Assembly: GCF_030272615.1 (NCBI RefSeq)
Contig: NC_081407.1
Span: 437,732,230 to 437,796,229, forward strand
Length of the DNA stretch: 64,000 nt
Direction of reading: 5' to 3'
Source: Cryptomeria japonica
Taxonomy: Eukaryota > Streptophyta > Pinopsida > Cupressales > Cupressaceae
Positions within the stretch are counted from its first letter, which is position 1. Every line of letters begins with the position of its first letter. The notes below the pieces were generated by a model that did no database searches, was not told the origin of the DNA, and saw only the letters and a program-made list of their open reading frames with translations. The translations under genes and the position numbers were made by a program. Shown here in pieces: positions 33,515-44,010 of the stretch.

Positions 33515-34793
33515 TAAATTTCTAGTTAGACAACTAAACAAGAGGAGTTGAAACCAAAAACTTAGCACTATTCGGTATCTATGGTGCCTCTAGGTCACGC
33601 TTATGGGTAATGTCATCGTGTTGAACTACTGCACGTAACGCCTAACAAAGCTGCAACAACGACATATGTGGCATCATCCCTATAAACCGTCGGGGAGAAA
33701 TAAGGGTCATGTGGAAGTTAAAATTCAAGGGGTGGGTAATCCCCCTTGGATCGATAATCTAAAAAGATAAATTTTAAATGAATTTATATCCGCTCAGTTA
33801 AACCTTAGAAAACCCCATCAGGGTTTGGTGGTGTGTGATATTTTTTGGAACTTATTTATCTTGATGAAATTCAGTGGAGGATAACGGATTACGCGTGACG
33901 TATTTAATAGGAAATAGGACTTAGTTGTTTTAGACCACAAGCAGAAGGTCACCTTGAGTCTTTTTGCTATAGAGCTACCATCGTGGGTAGAAACCGCAAA
34001 GAAACTGTCTGGGACATTGACCCTAGAAAGGGTTGCATACGCACCAAATAGTTTACATTAAACCATAGATAGAAACCAGAACTACATATTTTACGCCTTG
34101 ATCTCATGTCGAAGCGAGTATGTAGGAAGTCTAGGGACGGAGTTGTCCTTAGTACTCAGGTGTTCGAGGATGGGGATTAGGATTTGGTTAAGGGCGAATT
34201 GTTGGTTTTCCAAAGCTCCTTGGTCCCTCAATCAAAGGTTACAGATAATGCTAATTGAAGGATTAAACTTAATTCAATGCATACTCAGAAGGAATCTCGT
34301 ATGGATTTGCTTGACTTCCCGAGGCTTTAGGCCGAATTTCGAGGCGTAACTCAAGCTTGTTTACATATCTATTTTTATATACTCCTAAGGATGGTGACCT
34401 CGATGCACTCCTAGTAGGGGAGTGTAGTCTTTACAGAGAGACTCAGGATCCGGATGGTCCCGATGAGTCTAAAGTCTCTGGCCAGAGCATTTCCTATTCT
34501 TATGAATAGATGCCTATTCCGTTTAGGTAGATTCCTATACCGAATTGGATAGATGAAACTCCATGTCCCGTATGGATAGATGCCTAACCTGTATGGTTAG
34601 ATACCTAGTCACGTATGGACAAATGCCTAATCTGTATGGTTAGATGCTCTTCCCAATTGGATGGATGCCTATTCTGTTTGGATAGATGTACCTGAGTATG
34701 CAATTGAATCAAACACAAGTGAGAATAAGTAATCAATAAAAAAAATCAGTTGATATTTTTGGATTAAGTTAAGTGGGTTATTGCAATCTTTAA
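33515..34793 (+). mobile_element. 3' half of an LTR related to Gypsy-1 (solo or truncated)
   Basis: From AAGAGGAGTTGAAACC to GTGGGTTATTGCA the sequence follows the last 1.2 kb of both Gypsy-1 LTRs, including the CACTGC/AACGCCTAA block, the AATCCCCCTTGGATCGATAAT block, the GACCCTAGAAAGGGTTG block and the terminal GGATAGATG array. It is more diverged from them than they are from each other, so it is an older family member. It ends CA at 34792-34793 directly against a minus-strand RT fragment. No internal region follows. Confidence 0.8.
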
Positions 34794-35312
34794 AAAAATA
34801 GTGATATCATCTAAATATACTAGCACTATTTTGTACATCAAACCCTGAAAAGCCATATCTATGGCTCTCTGAAAGTAGCACCAATATTAAAAAAAACAAA
34901 AGGCATCTTTTTATAGGCCATGGTGCCCGACTTAGTTGTGAATGTTGTCTTATACAGGTCATCTTCTTTTAATAAAGTCTAATTATATCCATAATACCCA
35001 TCAAGTAGGGAAAATATCTTTGATCCTGAGACCACTTGAAGAACTTGTTTCATAGAGGGCAGTAGGTAATGGTCTTTTAGGGAGGCTCGGTTAAGGTCTC
35101 TAAAGTCCACACACAACCTTATTTCTCCTTTTTTTCTTCCTAACAGGGATAAGGTTTGACACCCATGAAGTATGCTTAATGGGAAAGATAATACTACTCT
35201 CAATCAACCTATTCAACTCTTTGACCATGAGGGGCTCAAGAGTAGGACTAAGAGGTCTTTGTTTTTTCCTTACAGGCTTCACATTAGGCTCAAGTTCAAT
35301 GGTATGGTATGT
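34794..35312 (-). pseudogene. Ty3/gypsy reverse transcriptase fragment
   Basis: On the minus strand: HTIELEPNVKPVRKKQRPLS, LMVKELNRLIESSIIFPIKH, SWVSNLIPVRKKKGEIRLCV, DFRDLNRASLKDHYLLPSM, FSLLDGYYGYN, then after lesions VYLDDITIFLKD near 34795-34826. This is the palm of a gypsy RT with the catalytic YLDD box intact, unlike the RTs of Gypsy-1 and both LINEs. It is cut off on one side by the LTR end at 34793 and on the other by a microsatellite. One frameshift is near 35125 and further lesions lie at about 34880-34980. Confidence 0.88.
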
Positions 35313-35639
35313 ATACATGCATACATACATACATACATATGTGTGTGTACATGTACATGTATACATACATATGTGTACACACACACATATACATACATAC
35401 ATACATACATACATATGTGTGTGTACATGTATGTATGTATGTATATACACACATATGTATACATACATACATATATATACATATATACATACACACACAC
35501 ATATATGTGTATACATACATACATACACATATATATGCATATACATATACATGTATGTATATACATATATATGTGTGTGTGTGTGTACATATACATATAC
35601 ACATGTACACGCACGCACGCACACACACACGCACACTCA

Positions 35640-35685
<46 letters not shown>

Positions 35686-35703
35686 TATGTATACATATAC
35701 ATA
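35303..35703. repeat. Compound (ATAC)n/(TATG)n/(AC)n microsatellite
   Basis: About 400 bp of alternating purine-pyrimidine sequence: ACAT and ATAC tetranucleotides, TGTGTG runs, ATATAC blocks, then about 20 AC units at 35641-35681. Long open frames on both strands here are artefacts of the repeat. Confidence 0.95.
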
Positions 35704-36425
35704 TTGTAGTGCTTGCTCTCCTTTTGGCTTTCTAGACTCCATGGTTTTGAGTTTCTTTGTGGCTTAGACCCTTTGTGGTGTTGGTTGATCTTGACATTAG
35801 ATATGATGCACTTTATGTCTCATGGATTTATACGTGGTATTCATGTTTTATGCTTTATGGATCGTTGGATGATGATTTACATGATGATGACTACAATGTG
35901 TCTATATGATGTTAGCTATGCTCAGTTAGTCAAATGATTTATTGAGATGGATTAATTTGATCATTATGCTTATCAATGTTTACTTGATCAGATGTATACT
36001 ATGTTCTATCTTGATGTGCTTGGGTGAAAGGGAAAATTTGTCGCACTACTCTTTATGAGTAAGCTATGTCGCTTCCATTCCCTTTTCATGGTATGATGCT
36101 ATATAGATTATATGTATATGCTCGACAGTGTGTTTATGCAGCTATAGGTACCGAGCATCGACTCCACCTGAAACTTCAAGTCTGAGCATGCTCTATGACC
36201 CAATAGATATGTTGAAAAAAAAATGGAGTTATCAGTCAAACCCTTGACGTGACCATTGTTCCTATGAGAACGAGTTTCTAGTCAGGTATCTTTGTATTAT
36301 CGATAGTCATGTGGTTGCTCAGCCATGTCAGTTGTTCATCCTATGAGTCCTTGTGTTTGGTTAGTGTGCAGTTCGTTATTTTTTAGTATGGTTTAATGTT
36401 TATTTAATATTGTTATTAAGAGAGA
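35704..36425. other. Spacer without recognisable gene
   Basis: Moderately AT-rich. Short frames only, with no domain or paired repeat. It contains many ATGATG and TATGAT words. Confidence 0.45.
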
Positions 36426-36446
36426 ATTAATGTTAATACATTGTTT
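36426..36446. repeat. Target-site duplication of the LINE-A tail, left copy
   Basis: A 21-bp direct repeat, starting ATTAATGTTAATAC and ending ATTGTTT, identical to 36731-36751. Confidence 0.9.
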
Positions 36447-36730
36447 TGGATTAAAACAAAATTAGGTTTTGAAGGGGCCCCAAAACCCTTTACAAAAAGA
36501 TTCTAAGATAATTAGAATCAAAGATTAACATAAATCCAAAACAAAACAAGCTGCAAGAGAAAGACATTACAAATGGCAACCATAGAGACAGCAAAAGCCA
36601 AGACGAGCAGCAAAAATCAGCAAAGAGAAAAAAACACAGAGCCAGCAAAACAAAGAGAACAACGACAATAAACAACAGAAAAATAGACCCAATTACATGA
36701 AGATCTTGAGGGTATCAGCCAAATCATCCT
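36447..36730 (-). mobile_element. Severely 5'-truncated LINE-A copy (3' tail only)
   Basis: These 284 bp match the 3' UTR end of LINE-A1 (compare 4259-4500): the GGGCCC hairpin, a TTTACAAAAAG stretch, the purine-rich run with repeated GCAGCAAAA/GAGCCAGCAAA words, and the CCAATTACATGAAG end. It is flanked on both sides by a perfect 21-bp direct repeat, which proves insertion by target-primed reverse transcription. It has the same orientation as LINE-A1. Confidence 0.88.
36465..36487 (-). promoter_or_regulatory. LINE-A 3'-terminal hairpin (copy 3)
   Basis: On the minus strand GGTTTTG, a nine-base loop with GGGCCCC, and CAAAACC give a seven-pair perfect stem, the best preserved of the three copies. 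Confidence 0.55.
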
Positions 36731-36751
36731 ATTAATGTTAATACATTGTTT
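36731..36751. repeat. Target-site duplication of the LINE-A tail, right copy
   Basis: Identical to 36426-36446 at all 21 positions. Confidence 0.9.
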
Positions 36752-37942
36752 GTATTTGTGTATTAATGTGAATTAATAAATTAAAAAATCGTGCAACGTT
36801 AAATTAAATTAATTTAATGAGTTAAATGATTTAATTTATTTAACCATTTTGATAATAATAAAACCAAATGGGAATTAAATATTTAAATAGGTAATTTAAT
36901 TGTGCTCGGGAAATTAATGAAGGAATCTGATTAAAAAAAATTAAAACATTCATATATATTTTTCAATATTAAAATTTGAGAGTGGGGAGAAGAGAGCTAT
37001 GGATCAAGGCTATTTTTGGAGATAGTGGGATAATCTTGGGGGCAGATTTTAATGGGGAGTTGTTTTTCGAAAAGGCATCTGGGTAAGTGCACCAAGATGG
37101 TGAACAAAAAGGGGGTATAAGTGGCCACTTTTTTTTTTTAAACAGATAAACCTGAACTTCAAAGAGATATTTGAAGGTCATGCACTCAAAACTAGGAGTT
37201 GAGAAAACAATAAGAATTGTAGTACTCTAAATCTAGTTTCTAAACTACTAAAGCTTTTTAAAATTCGATAAGATTAAGAGGGTCAAACCTCTCGTGCACA
37301 AAAAATTATTCCTGATTTTTTCAAAAAAACATAACATAGCTGTTTTCGTGCGCTGCAAAAAATATATAGTTAGATTTAGTATTTTGCAAAACCCTTTGGT
37401 GGGATTATAGGTAAGAGTGAGATCTAGAAGTTGTGTTATTTTTTGTAATTTTTCGTTGAGTATTTTTTTTTTAATGATTTTTTGAAGTGACCACATCCTG
37501 AAAATTTGGTACCTGTTTGTGCGTTGGGCATAACTTGCATCAAAGTAATCGAAAATGCAAACTTATTTTTTTTAAAGTGTATAGAATCTAGTGTAGAACA
37601 ATAATATGTAATTTATTTTGAATTTGGTCAAGTATATCAAAATTTATTAAAAAAAAGGTAGACATATGTATGTGAGGACTGTCAAGGCACTGCTAAAAAA
37701 ATTAAAGTTTACTATGCTAATGTTGTCCAAAAAAAGAAAAATTTATATGGTCAGAAAACTGAGAAGACGTGTGAGATTATTGTGATAATTTTAGAGATAC
37801 CCACTTGATCATTTGTAAACCTGATGACAACAAAGTCGATAAATAATGTTGGAAGATGAAAAAATGTGTAAAGGGACAAAAATGAGGGGAAAATGGGCTT
37901 TAAAGGCTTATGATCATTTTCCAACCCTCTTACCAAGCCAAA
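36752..37942. other. AT-rich spacer
   Basis: A block at 36970-37190 is less AT-rich and open on the minus strand for about 70 codons (PPFCSPSWCTYPDAFS). It could be an old transposon piece but I recognise no family. The remainder shows no gene. Confidence 0.4.
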
Positions 37943-38106
37943 ACCCACATGGGTTTTGAAAAACAAAAGGTACTATTCACAGTTTTACATAACCCGTATG
38001 GATTATGTAGAACTAAAACCATTATTCACAGTTCTACATAACTCGTACGGGTTATGTAGAACTAAAACCATTATTTTGTGTTTCACAAAACCTGTACGGG
38101 TTATGA
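37943..38106. repeat. Cluster of AACCCGTAYGGGTT palindromes (four units)
   Basis: Near-perfect palindromes centre at about 37953 (AAAACCCACATGGGTTTT), 38000 (ACATAACCCGTATGGGTTATGT), 38050 (ACATAACTCGTACGGGTTATGT) and 38096 (AAACCTGTACGGGTTATG). The spacers between them share CTACATAA, AGAACTAAAACCATTATT and similar words, so the unit is about 50 bp. Two more units occur at 38755-38816. Confidence 0.75.
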
Positions 38107-38448
38107 AGACATAATAATATATGCTTGTAGACTTAGCCTTTACTACACATATGTATATACATACATATATAATATGTATTTATGTATATATATATGCATA
38201 TCTATAGTTTTATGTGTGTGTGTGTGTGTTTGTATACATGCATGTCTCTCTTCTTTTCCTCTCTCTCTCTCTCATCTTCCTTCCCCCATCACCGTCTCTG
38301 TCTATTCTAAGCCCTAATTATCCTCCTTGAGTTCTCTCTCATCTCTCTCCCCCTCACACTTCTCTCTCTACCGAGTCTCTCACCCTTTTCTCCTTCTCGT
38401 TCTCTCTCTACCTCATGTCTCTCACCCTCTCCTCCTTCTCCTACTCTC

Positions 38449-38450
<2 letters not shown>

Positions 38451-38520
<70 letters not shown>
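38451..38520. repeat. (TC)n microsatellite
   Basis: About 35 TC units inside a 500-bp pyrimidine-rich strand (38245-38740). Confidence 0.95.
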
Positions 38521-38524
<4 letters not shown>

Positions 38525-38602
38525 CCTATCCCCTTCTCTCTCTATCTCTAACTCTCTCCCTCCCCCTCTCCTTATCCTATTATATCCCTCTCTTCCTACC
38601 CC

Positions 38603-38604
<2 letters not shown>

Positions 38605-38690
<86 letters not shown>
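38605..38690. repeat. (TC)n microsatellite, second tract
   Basis: About 42 TC units, separated from the first tract by 85 bp of irregular CT-rich sequence. Confidence 0.95.
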
Positions 38691-38691
<1 letters not shown>

Positions 38692-38754
38692 TCTCTTTCT
38701 TTCCCTCTCTCTCCCTCTATCTCTCTCCCCACTTCCTATTTGGTTCCTAGTTCT

Positions 38755-38816
38755 ACATAACCCGTATGGGTTATGCAGAACTAAGGCCAAAACTTCCTCA
38801 AAACCCATACGGGTTT
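38755..38816. repeat. AACCCGTAYGGGTT palindromes (two further units)
   Basis: ACATAACCCGTATGGGTTATG and AAAACCCATACGGGTTT, the same palindrome family as 37943-38106, on the far side of the TC-rich tract. Confidence 0.7.
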
Positions 38817-38819
38817 CTA

Positions 38820-40133
38820 AAAAATATAATGTTCCTCAAACCCACTTTTGAGCATAGGAATCCAAGTTGGAACCTGTCCTTTGTAATTGTTTACTCTCTC
38901 TAGATCTAAATGGTTGATGTTTCAACAGGTTTAAAATTCAAGCATTCTTAAATTATCTCTGTATTTGTTCTTTTTCCTCAAATTCCTTGCCTCTGTCGAA
39001 TTGATGTGTGTGTGTGTGTTTGTTCATTAATGTACTATTTGATCTTGTTGTGTGTTGTCTCTTTAAAATTCTATTTGATTTTTGGTTCACCAAATGTATA
39101 TAGTCGATTGCATGCCTGTATCAATCAATTGATATAATCGGTTTATGCCCTTTTTTTTCTTTCAATGGTTATGTTGGTATTCATCTCTCATTAATTGATT
39201 CATATAGTATAAGCCAACTTGCTTCAGTAATAACTATCTTGCTTCTTCATTATCATCCAACGGGTAAGATTAGCATGTTGGGAATCATTATCTGATGGTT
39301 GTTATCAAAAGCATTCTTGTTAACCGGTTCATTATTTTTCCGATAAATCTTGTTTATCCAATGAGCTTGGGCAAGCAATTCCCTGTAAACTTTGTCTGCT
39401 TAGGGTTTATTTTCGCAATCGATATTTAGATGGTCTTCATGCCTTCTCATGATGTGGTTTATGAACAGTAAATTGTGGCATTTCCCATAAATGTATTCTG
39501 GGTTGAGTCTACTTTTCTATTGCGTGGCTTGCCATATCGCACTTGTATTATGTCATCTATGGGACTCTTTGTTCCCAAAAGGTTCATCGCCCAGTTCTGG
39601 TAAACCTTTCGGCTAATGTTACTGTGTTTGCTGAATATCCCTAAGGGTATGATTTCCCTATTAGTCATTTCAACAATCTATTTGCTCCTTTTGATTAACC
39701 GATTGAAAAACGATATGCATTGTGTTATGTATCGTATAATTGATTCGATATGTTGTCAAATAAGTAATCATCTATTGTAATCGGTGTGTTTTTTTTCTTT
39801 TATCCCTGTCAATCGGCTTTGAAACTGGTATGTACCCATGGTGTGTTTTTGGTCGATTGTAAGAAAGTTGATTGTAGTGAAATTCTCACCATTTGTATTG
39901 CAGCCTGCAATCTGATTTATAACCCATGATTTATATCGGTAGGCTTATTCAATTTAATGTTGTTCTTCTTATAAACTTTCTTGGTTGTTTTTGAACATTA
40001 TGTGAACCGATAACTTAATCGACATGCATTTCCTTGTTGACCGATTACTATAATCGGTGACCATGTTCCTTTTGTTACGTGGGTTATGTGTGGCATTTTA
40101 TTGGTATTGACCCCCCCTTGTCATAACCCTCTT
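38820..40133. other. Spacer with recurrent ATCGGT / ACCGAT words; left flank of Gypsy-1
   Basis: No gene is visible. Between 39100 and 40080 the words TAATCGGT, ACCGATT, AATCGAT and CGATAA recur about a dozen times in both orientations, for example TATAATCGGT at 39132 and 40051. The last 12 bases, GTATTGACCCCC, continue beyond Gypsy-1 as CCCCTTATCGAG at 49897, so this side belongs with the sequence that becomes the Gypsy-2 LTR region. Confidence 0.4.
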
Positions 40134-40138
40134 ACTCT
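40134..40138. repeat. Target-site duplication of Gypsy-1, left copy (CCCCT)
   Basis: CCCCT directly precedes the TGTCATAACC start of the 5' LTR and equals 49897-49901. Confidence 0.85.
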
Positions 40139-43100
40139 ATCTTGATAAAAACTTGCTACTATTATTGTTATTATTATATTTCATATCATTTTGTGATTTT
40201 TGTTAATTAGAAGTGTTTTATTTATAAGGTTGAAACTATTTTTTTATAAAAGGAATTTAATGGTGGACGCACACCCACACTTCAAAATCATAAATTCTAT
40301 TGGCAAATTAAATATTTATTCAAAATTTCAATTGAGCAAATGTCGTAGGAGGTAATGAGAAGTTTCTAGAAGTAATTTCAAATCCCATATTCTTGCATGT
40401 AACTCCTCCACTATATCATCAATCAATTTTGCATGAGGACAATTTGGGAAAAGAATCTCTAATTTTAATTAATTCATTAGATAGTGGGAATGGTGCACCT
40501 TTTCTATATAATGTTTGATAAAATTTGAGAAAGGGGGTTCATTTGTTTTGGTATGAAAAGTAGTTTCTCGAATTCTTGAAACTGTTTGTTTATAGTAGAA
40601 GGTTTTTGTAGCCTTACTTCATTGTAGAATTGTTAAGTTGTTCTTAAATAATTCTCACCAGTCTACAAGGAAGGTTCTAAAAAGGCTAGCTAGAAGATTG
40701 GAGAGGATTCAACATCAAAAGCTCCATCAATCTAGGTTCTCCCCTCTTTACAACCACTTAATTTCATTTCAAAAGAAATATCTTCTATCTCTCCCTTAAA
40801 TTTTTTTATTTATTTATTTTATTTGTATGATGATTTTCTTTAAGAAATCATTTCTCAATTATTTAGGTAGTTTAAATCATAAAGGAGAAATGCATTTGAT
40901 AAAGTTTCTCTCAATAGTGCACATGTAGATCTTATTAATTTGTTTTGGAGAAAAAGAAATTAAAAAATCAGTTTTTTTTTACTTTTTGCTTTTCTTGAAT
41001 TTTAAATCTAAAAATATTTGTGAGTAAAATATTTTCTTTCAAACAAAATTTCTCTCTAGAATACAAACCTTTGTGTTTTATGATCTCTTTGAATAGTTCC
41101 TTCTTGAAAGTCCTTCTATTTCAATTTGTATCTCTCTGTAAATGTTTACTTCCCCGTGAAAACTATCCCTGAGAAAAAAAAAAGCATTTGTGAATATATT
41201 TTTCTTCCCCTATGGATGTTCATCTATGTATAAATCTTTTTATACTTATTTATTATTTTTATGCGAATAAATTTATCTCTCTATGAACATAAGTTTGTTC
41301 ATCTATGTATAAATCTTTTTATACTTATTGTATCTCTGTGAAATAAATTCCTCTCTCTGCGAACATATATTTGTTCATTTGTGTATAAATTTTTCTTTCC
41401 CTGCAAATAAATTTTACTTTCCCTATGGATAAAATTTTATTATTTCTCTGTAAATGAATCTTTTATACATATTTATTATTTCTCTGAATAAATTTATCTC
41501 TCTTTGTGAACATATATTTGTTCATCTGTCTATAATTTTTTTTATTAACATCATTCAACTTTATTCAAAAAGGGAATTAATCATGTTGGTTTTTATTAAC
41601 ATCATTCAACTTTATTCAAAAAGGGAATTAATCATGTTGGTGTTTAACTGCTTAAATGTAGGTAGGGGCCTGCGGGACCTTATCAAAGAAAGAATTAATA
41701 AATATGTTATAGTTTATTTCTTCTTTTTTTATTATTATTTATTGTTTTTTTAAACAAAACAAAAAATATATTTAATGTAAATTTTGTTTATTTATTTATT
41801 AGTGGAATATTAGACTTATTAGGATGAAATCTTTTCTTTTTTTTATACTAATATAAAAAAAAATTATTTGTATTTATTTAAAATTTTGATTGGTATGGGG
41901 TGGTTTATAATTAAAGTCTATTTTACAAATGAAGTTGATTAGTTTATGAACAAAATTTTATTAATAAAGATTTGTAATTTTCTTTTCACTATTAAAGGGA
42001 ACAAAGTTGGGAATTTACTTTGCCAAGTGATTGGGGCAAACTTTAGATGGAATAATTAATTATGCTAAGGATATCTCAACCTTGCCAAATCAAGAGGATC
42101 TAAATTGTAGAATGGACTTGCAAATAAACTCATGGTTTAGACTCACCTAAATAGATTCATTAAGTTAATTAGTTGGTTCATTTTATTTCAATCATCAATT
42201 CAAATGGATATAATTAGCAAATTAAGTTAATTCATTGTTCAAGTTGTCCAAGGAACTTTTCTCTTCCAAGTAATCATGTTTAGAAATCAAACTTTAATTT
42301 CTTATTCTTTATTTTTCATGCAAGTTACATTTAATATTACCATGCAAGTTACTTTATTATTATTATGCAAGTTACTCATTACTATTATCATGCAAGTTAC
42401 ACCTTTTACATATTTATTATCTCACCAGTTGCATAAATGATGTTGCATGTCAAGAAACTAGTTGATAGTTCTCTCCTTTGAACTTTGATCACTTAGCAGT
42501 AGTAGGTTGATACTTTCGAGTGATTCTATTTCTTGATATATAGAATTGATTTCATGGGTTAATTTTTAATTATTTAATTCTTGCAATAATGGTCTCGACT
42601 TCAACTACATTAGAGTAATGTTATTTTAACCTTTTCAAGAGTATAATAGTTGAATTTCTTGATAGAAAACTAAGCAAGAGGAGTTTGAAACAAAAACCTT
42701 AGTAGCATTCGGTATTTACGGTGCCTCTGGGTCACGCTCACAGGTAATGGTGTCATGTTGAACTACTGCACTTAACACCTAATAAAGCTACAACAATGGT
42801 GTTTGTGGCATCATCCCTATAAATCGTCGGAGAGTAATAAGGGTCATATGGAAGTTAAAATCTAAGGGGCGGGGTAATCCCCCTTGGATCGATAATCTAA
42901 AAAGATATTTTTTAAATGAATATTTGTATCCGCTTAGTTTAACCTTAGGAAACCCCATTAGGGATTGGTTGCGTATGATGTCGGATTTTATTTATCTTAA
43001 TATTTTTAGTGAATGATAACTGGGTCAAGGGTGACACTTATGATAGGAAATATGATCTAGTTGTTTTATGCCACTTGCAATAGGCCACCTTGAGCCTTTG

Positions 43101-43863
43101 CTTAGAGTTACCATCATGGGTAGAAACCGCAGAGAAACTGTCTGGGACATTGACCCTAGAAAGGGTTGCGTACCCTCCAAAATAGTTTACACTAAACCAT
43201 ATATTAGAAAAAAGAACTACATACTTTACACCTTGATCTCGTGTCGAAACGGGTATGTAGGCAGTCTATGGACGGAGTTGTCCCTAGTACTCAGGTGTTT
43301 GGGGATGGGGTCTAGGATTTTGGTTAAGGCAAGTAAATGGATTGTGATTTTTCCTAGACTCCCAATAAAAGGGGATATATTTACTAATTGAAAGTTTAAG
43401 GGATAATCCAATGCATACTCAGAAGGAATCTTGTATGGATTTGCTTGACTTTCCGAGGCTTTAGGCCAAATTTTGAGGTGGAATTCAAGCTTGCATTATG
43501 TTATTTTATTTACTCCTAAGGACAGCGACCTCGGTGCACTCCTATTAGAGGAGTGTAGTTCTTAGAGAGTAACTCAGGACCCGAATGGTCTCAATGAGTC
43601 TAAGTCTCTGGCCAAAGCACCTCCTATCCCAAGTTGGATAGATGCCTACCCCATTTGGGTAGATGCCTATCTCATATTAGATAGATGAAACCTCCTATCC
43701 CGTATGGATAGATGACTAACCTGCATGGTTAGATGCTCATCCCAGATGGATGAATTCCTATTCTGATTGGATAGATGCCCAAAGTATGTGATTGAATCAA
43801 ACTCAAATAAGGAAAGAAAAAAAATAGTCATTTTTTTGGGGTTAAGTAGAGTGGGTTATTACA
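40139..43863 (+). repeat. Gypsy-1 5' LTR
   Basis: It runs from TG 40139 to CA 43863. A TATATAAT box lies at 40505-40512. A roughly 51-bp unit beginning TTTATTAACATC is duplicated in tandem at 41540-41641 here but single in the 3' LTR. Other segments (about 41217-41330 and 41880-42040) are also absent from the 3' LTR. A degenerate GGATAGATGCCTA array lies near the end (43635-43790). Open frames such as 43068-43391 are LTR sequence, not genes. Confidence 0.9.
40505..40512 (+). promoter_or_regulatory. Probable TATA box of the Gypsy-1 LTR
   Basis: TATATAAT within TTTCTATATAATG; the same word is kept in the 3' LTR near 46974. Position about 370 bp into the LTR is reasonable for U3. Confidence 0.4.
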
Positions 43864-43865
43864 TG

Positions 43866-43879
43866 TGGTATCAGAGTGA
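43866..43879 (+). other. Gypsy-1 primer-binding site (initiator Met tRNA)
   Basis: TGGTATCAGAGTGA begins two bases after the LTR. TGGTATCAGAGC is the standard complement of the plant initiator Met-tRNA 3' end, so 11 of 12 bases match. Confidence 0.9.
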
Positions 43880-44010
43880 AGGTTCAAATCTAGGCCTTGA
43901 GCTCACTTCAACTTACACAAATAAAGGAGTTTCTTGTAAGCAATAGAGATAAAATTATAAAATCTTAAATCAAGAACTAACTATATAATTTAAATTTGAG
44001 GGAAACCTAG

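Noticed and set aside
34098-34349. Open frame resembling the one at 43068-43391
   Set aside because: Both are in the same part of related LTRs; similarity comes from LTR homology, and the frames have no domain and are not kept in the third copy.
35100-35767. Several 100-187 codon frames on both strands rich in Tyr, His, Thr, Cys and Val
   Set aside because: Products of the compound microsatellite; only the 35100-35312 minus-strand part has real RT sequence.
38327-38808. Leu/Ser and Arg/Glu dipeptide repeat frames
   Set aside because: Direct translations of (TC)n tracts.
41454-41753. 99-codon frame in the Gypsy-1 5' LTR
   Set aside because: Lies in LTR sequence and exists only because of the tandem duplication there; broken in the 3' LTR.
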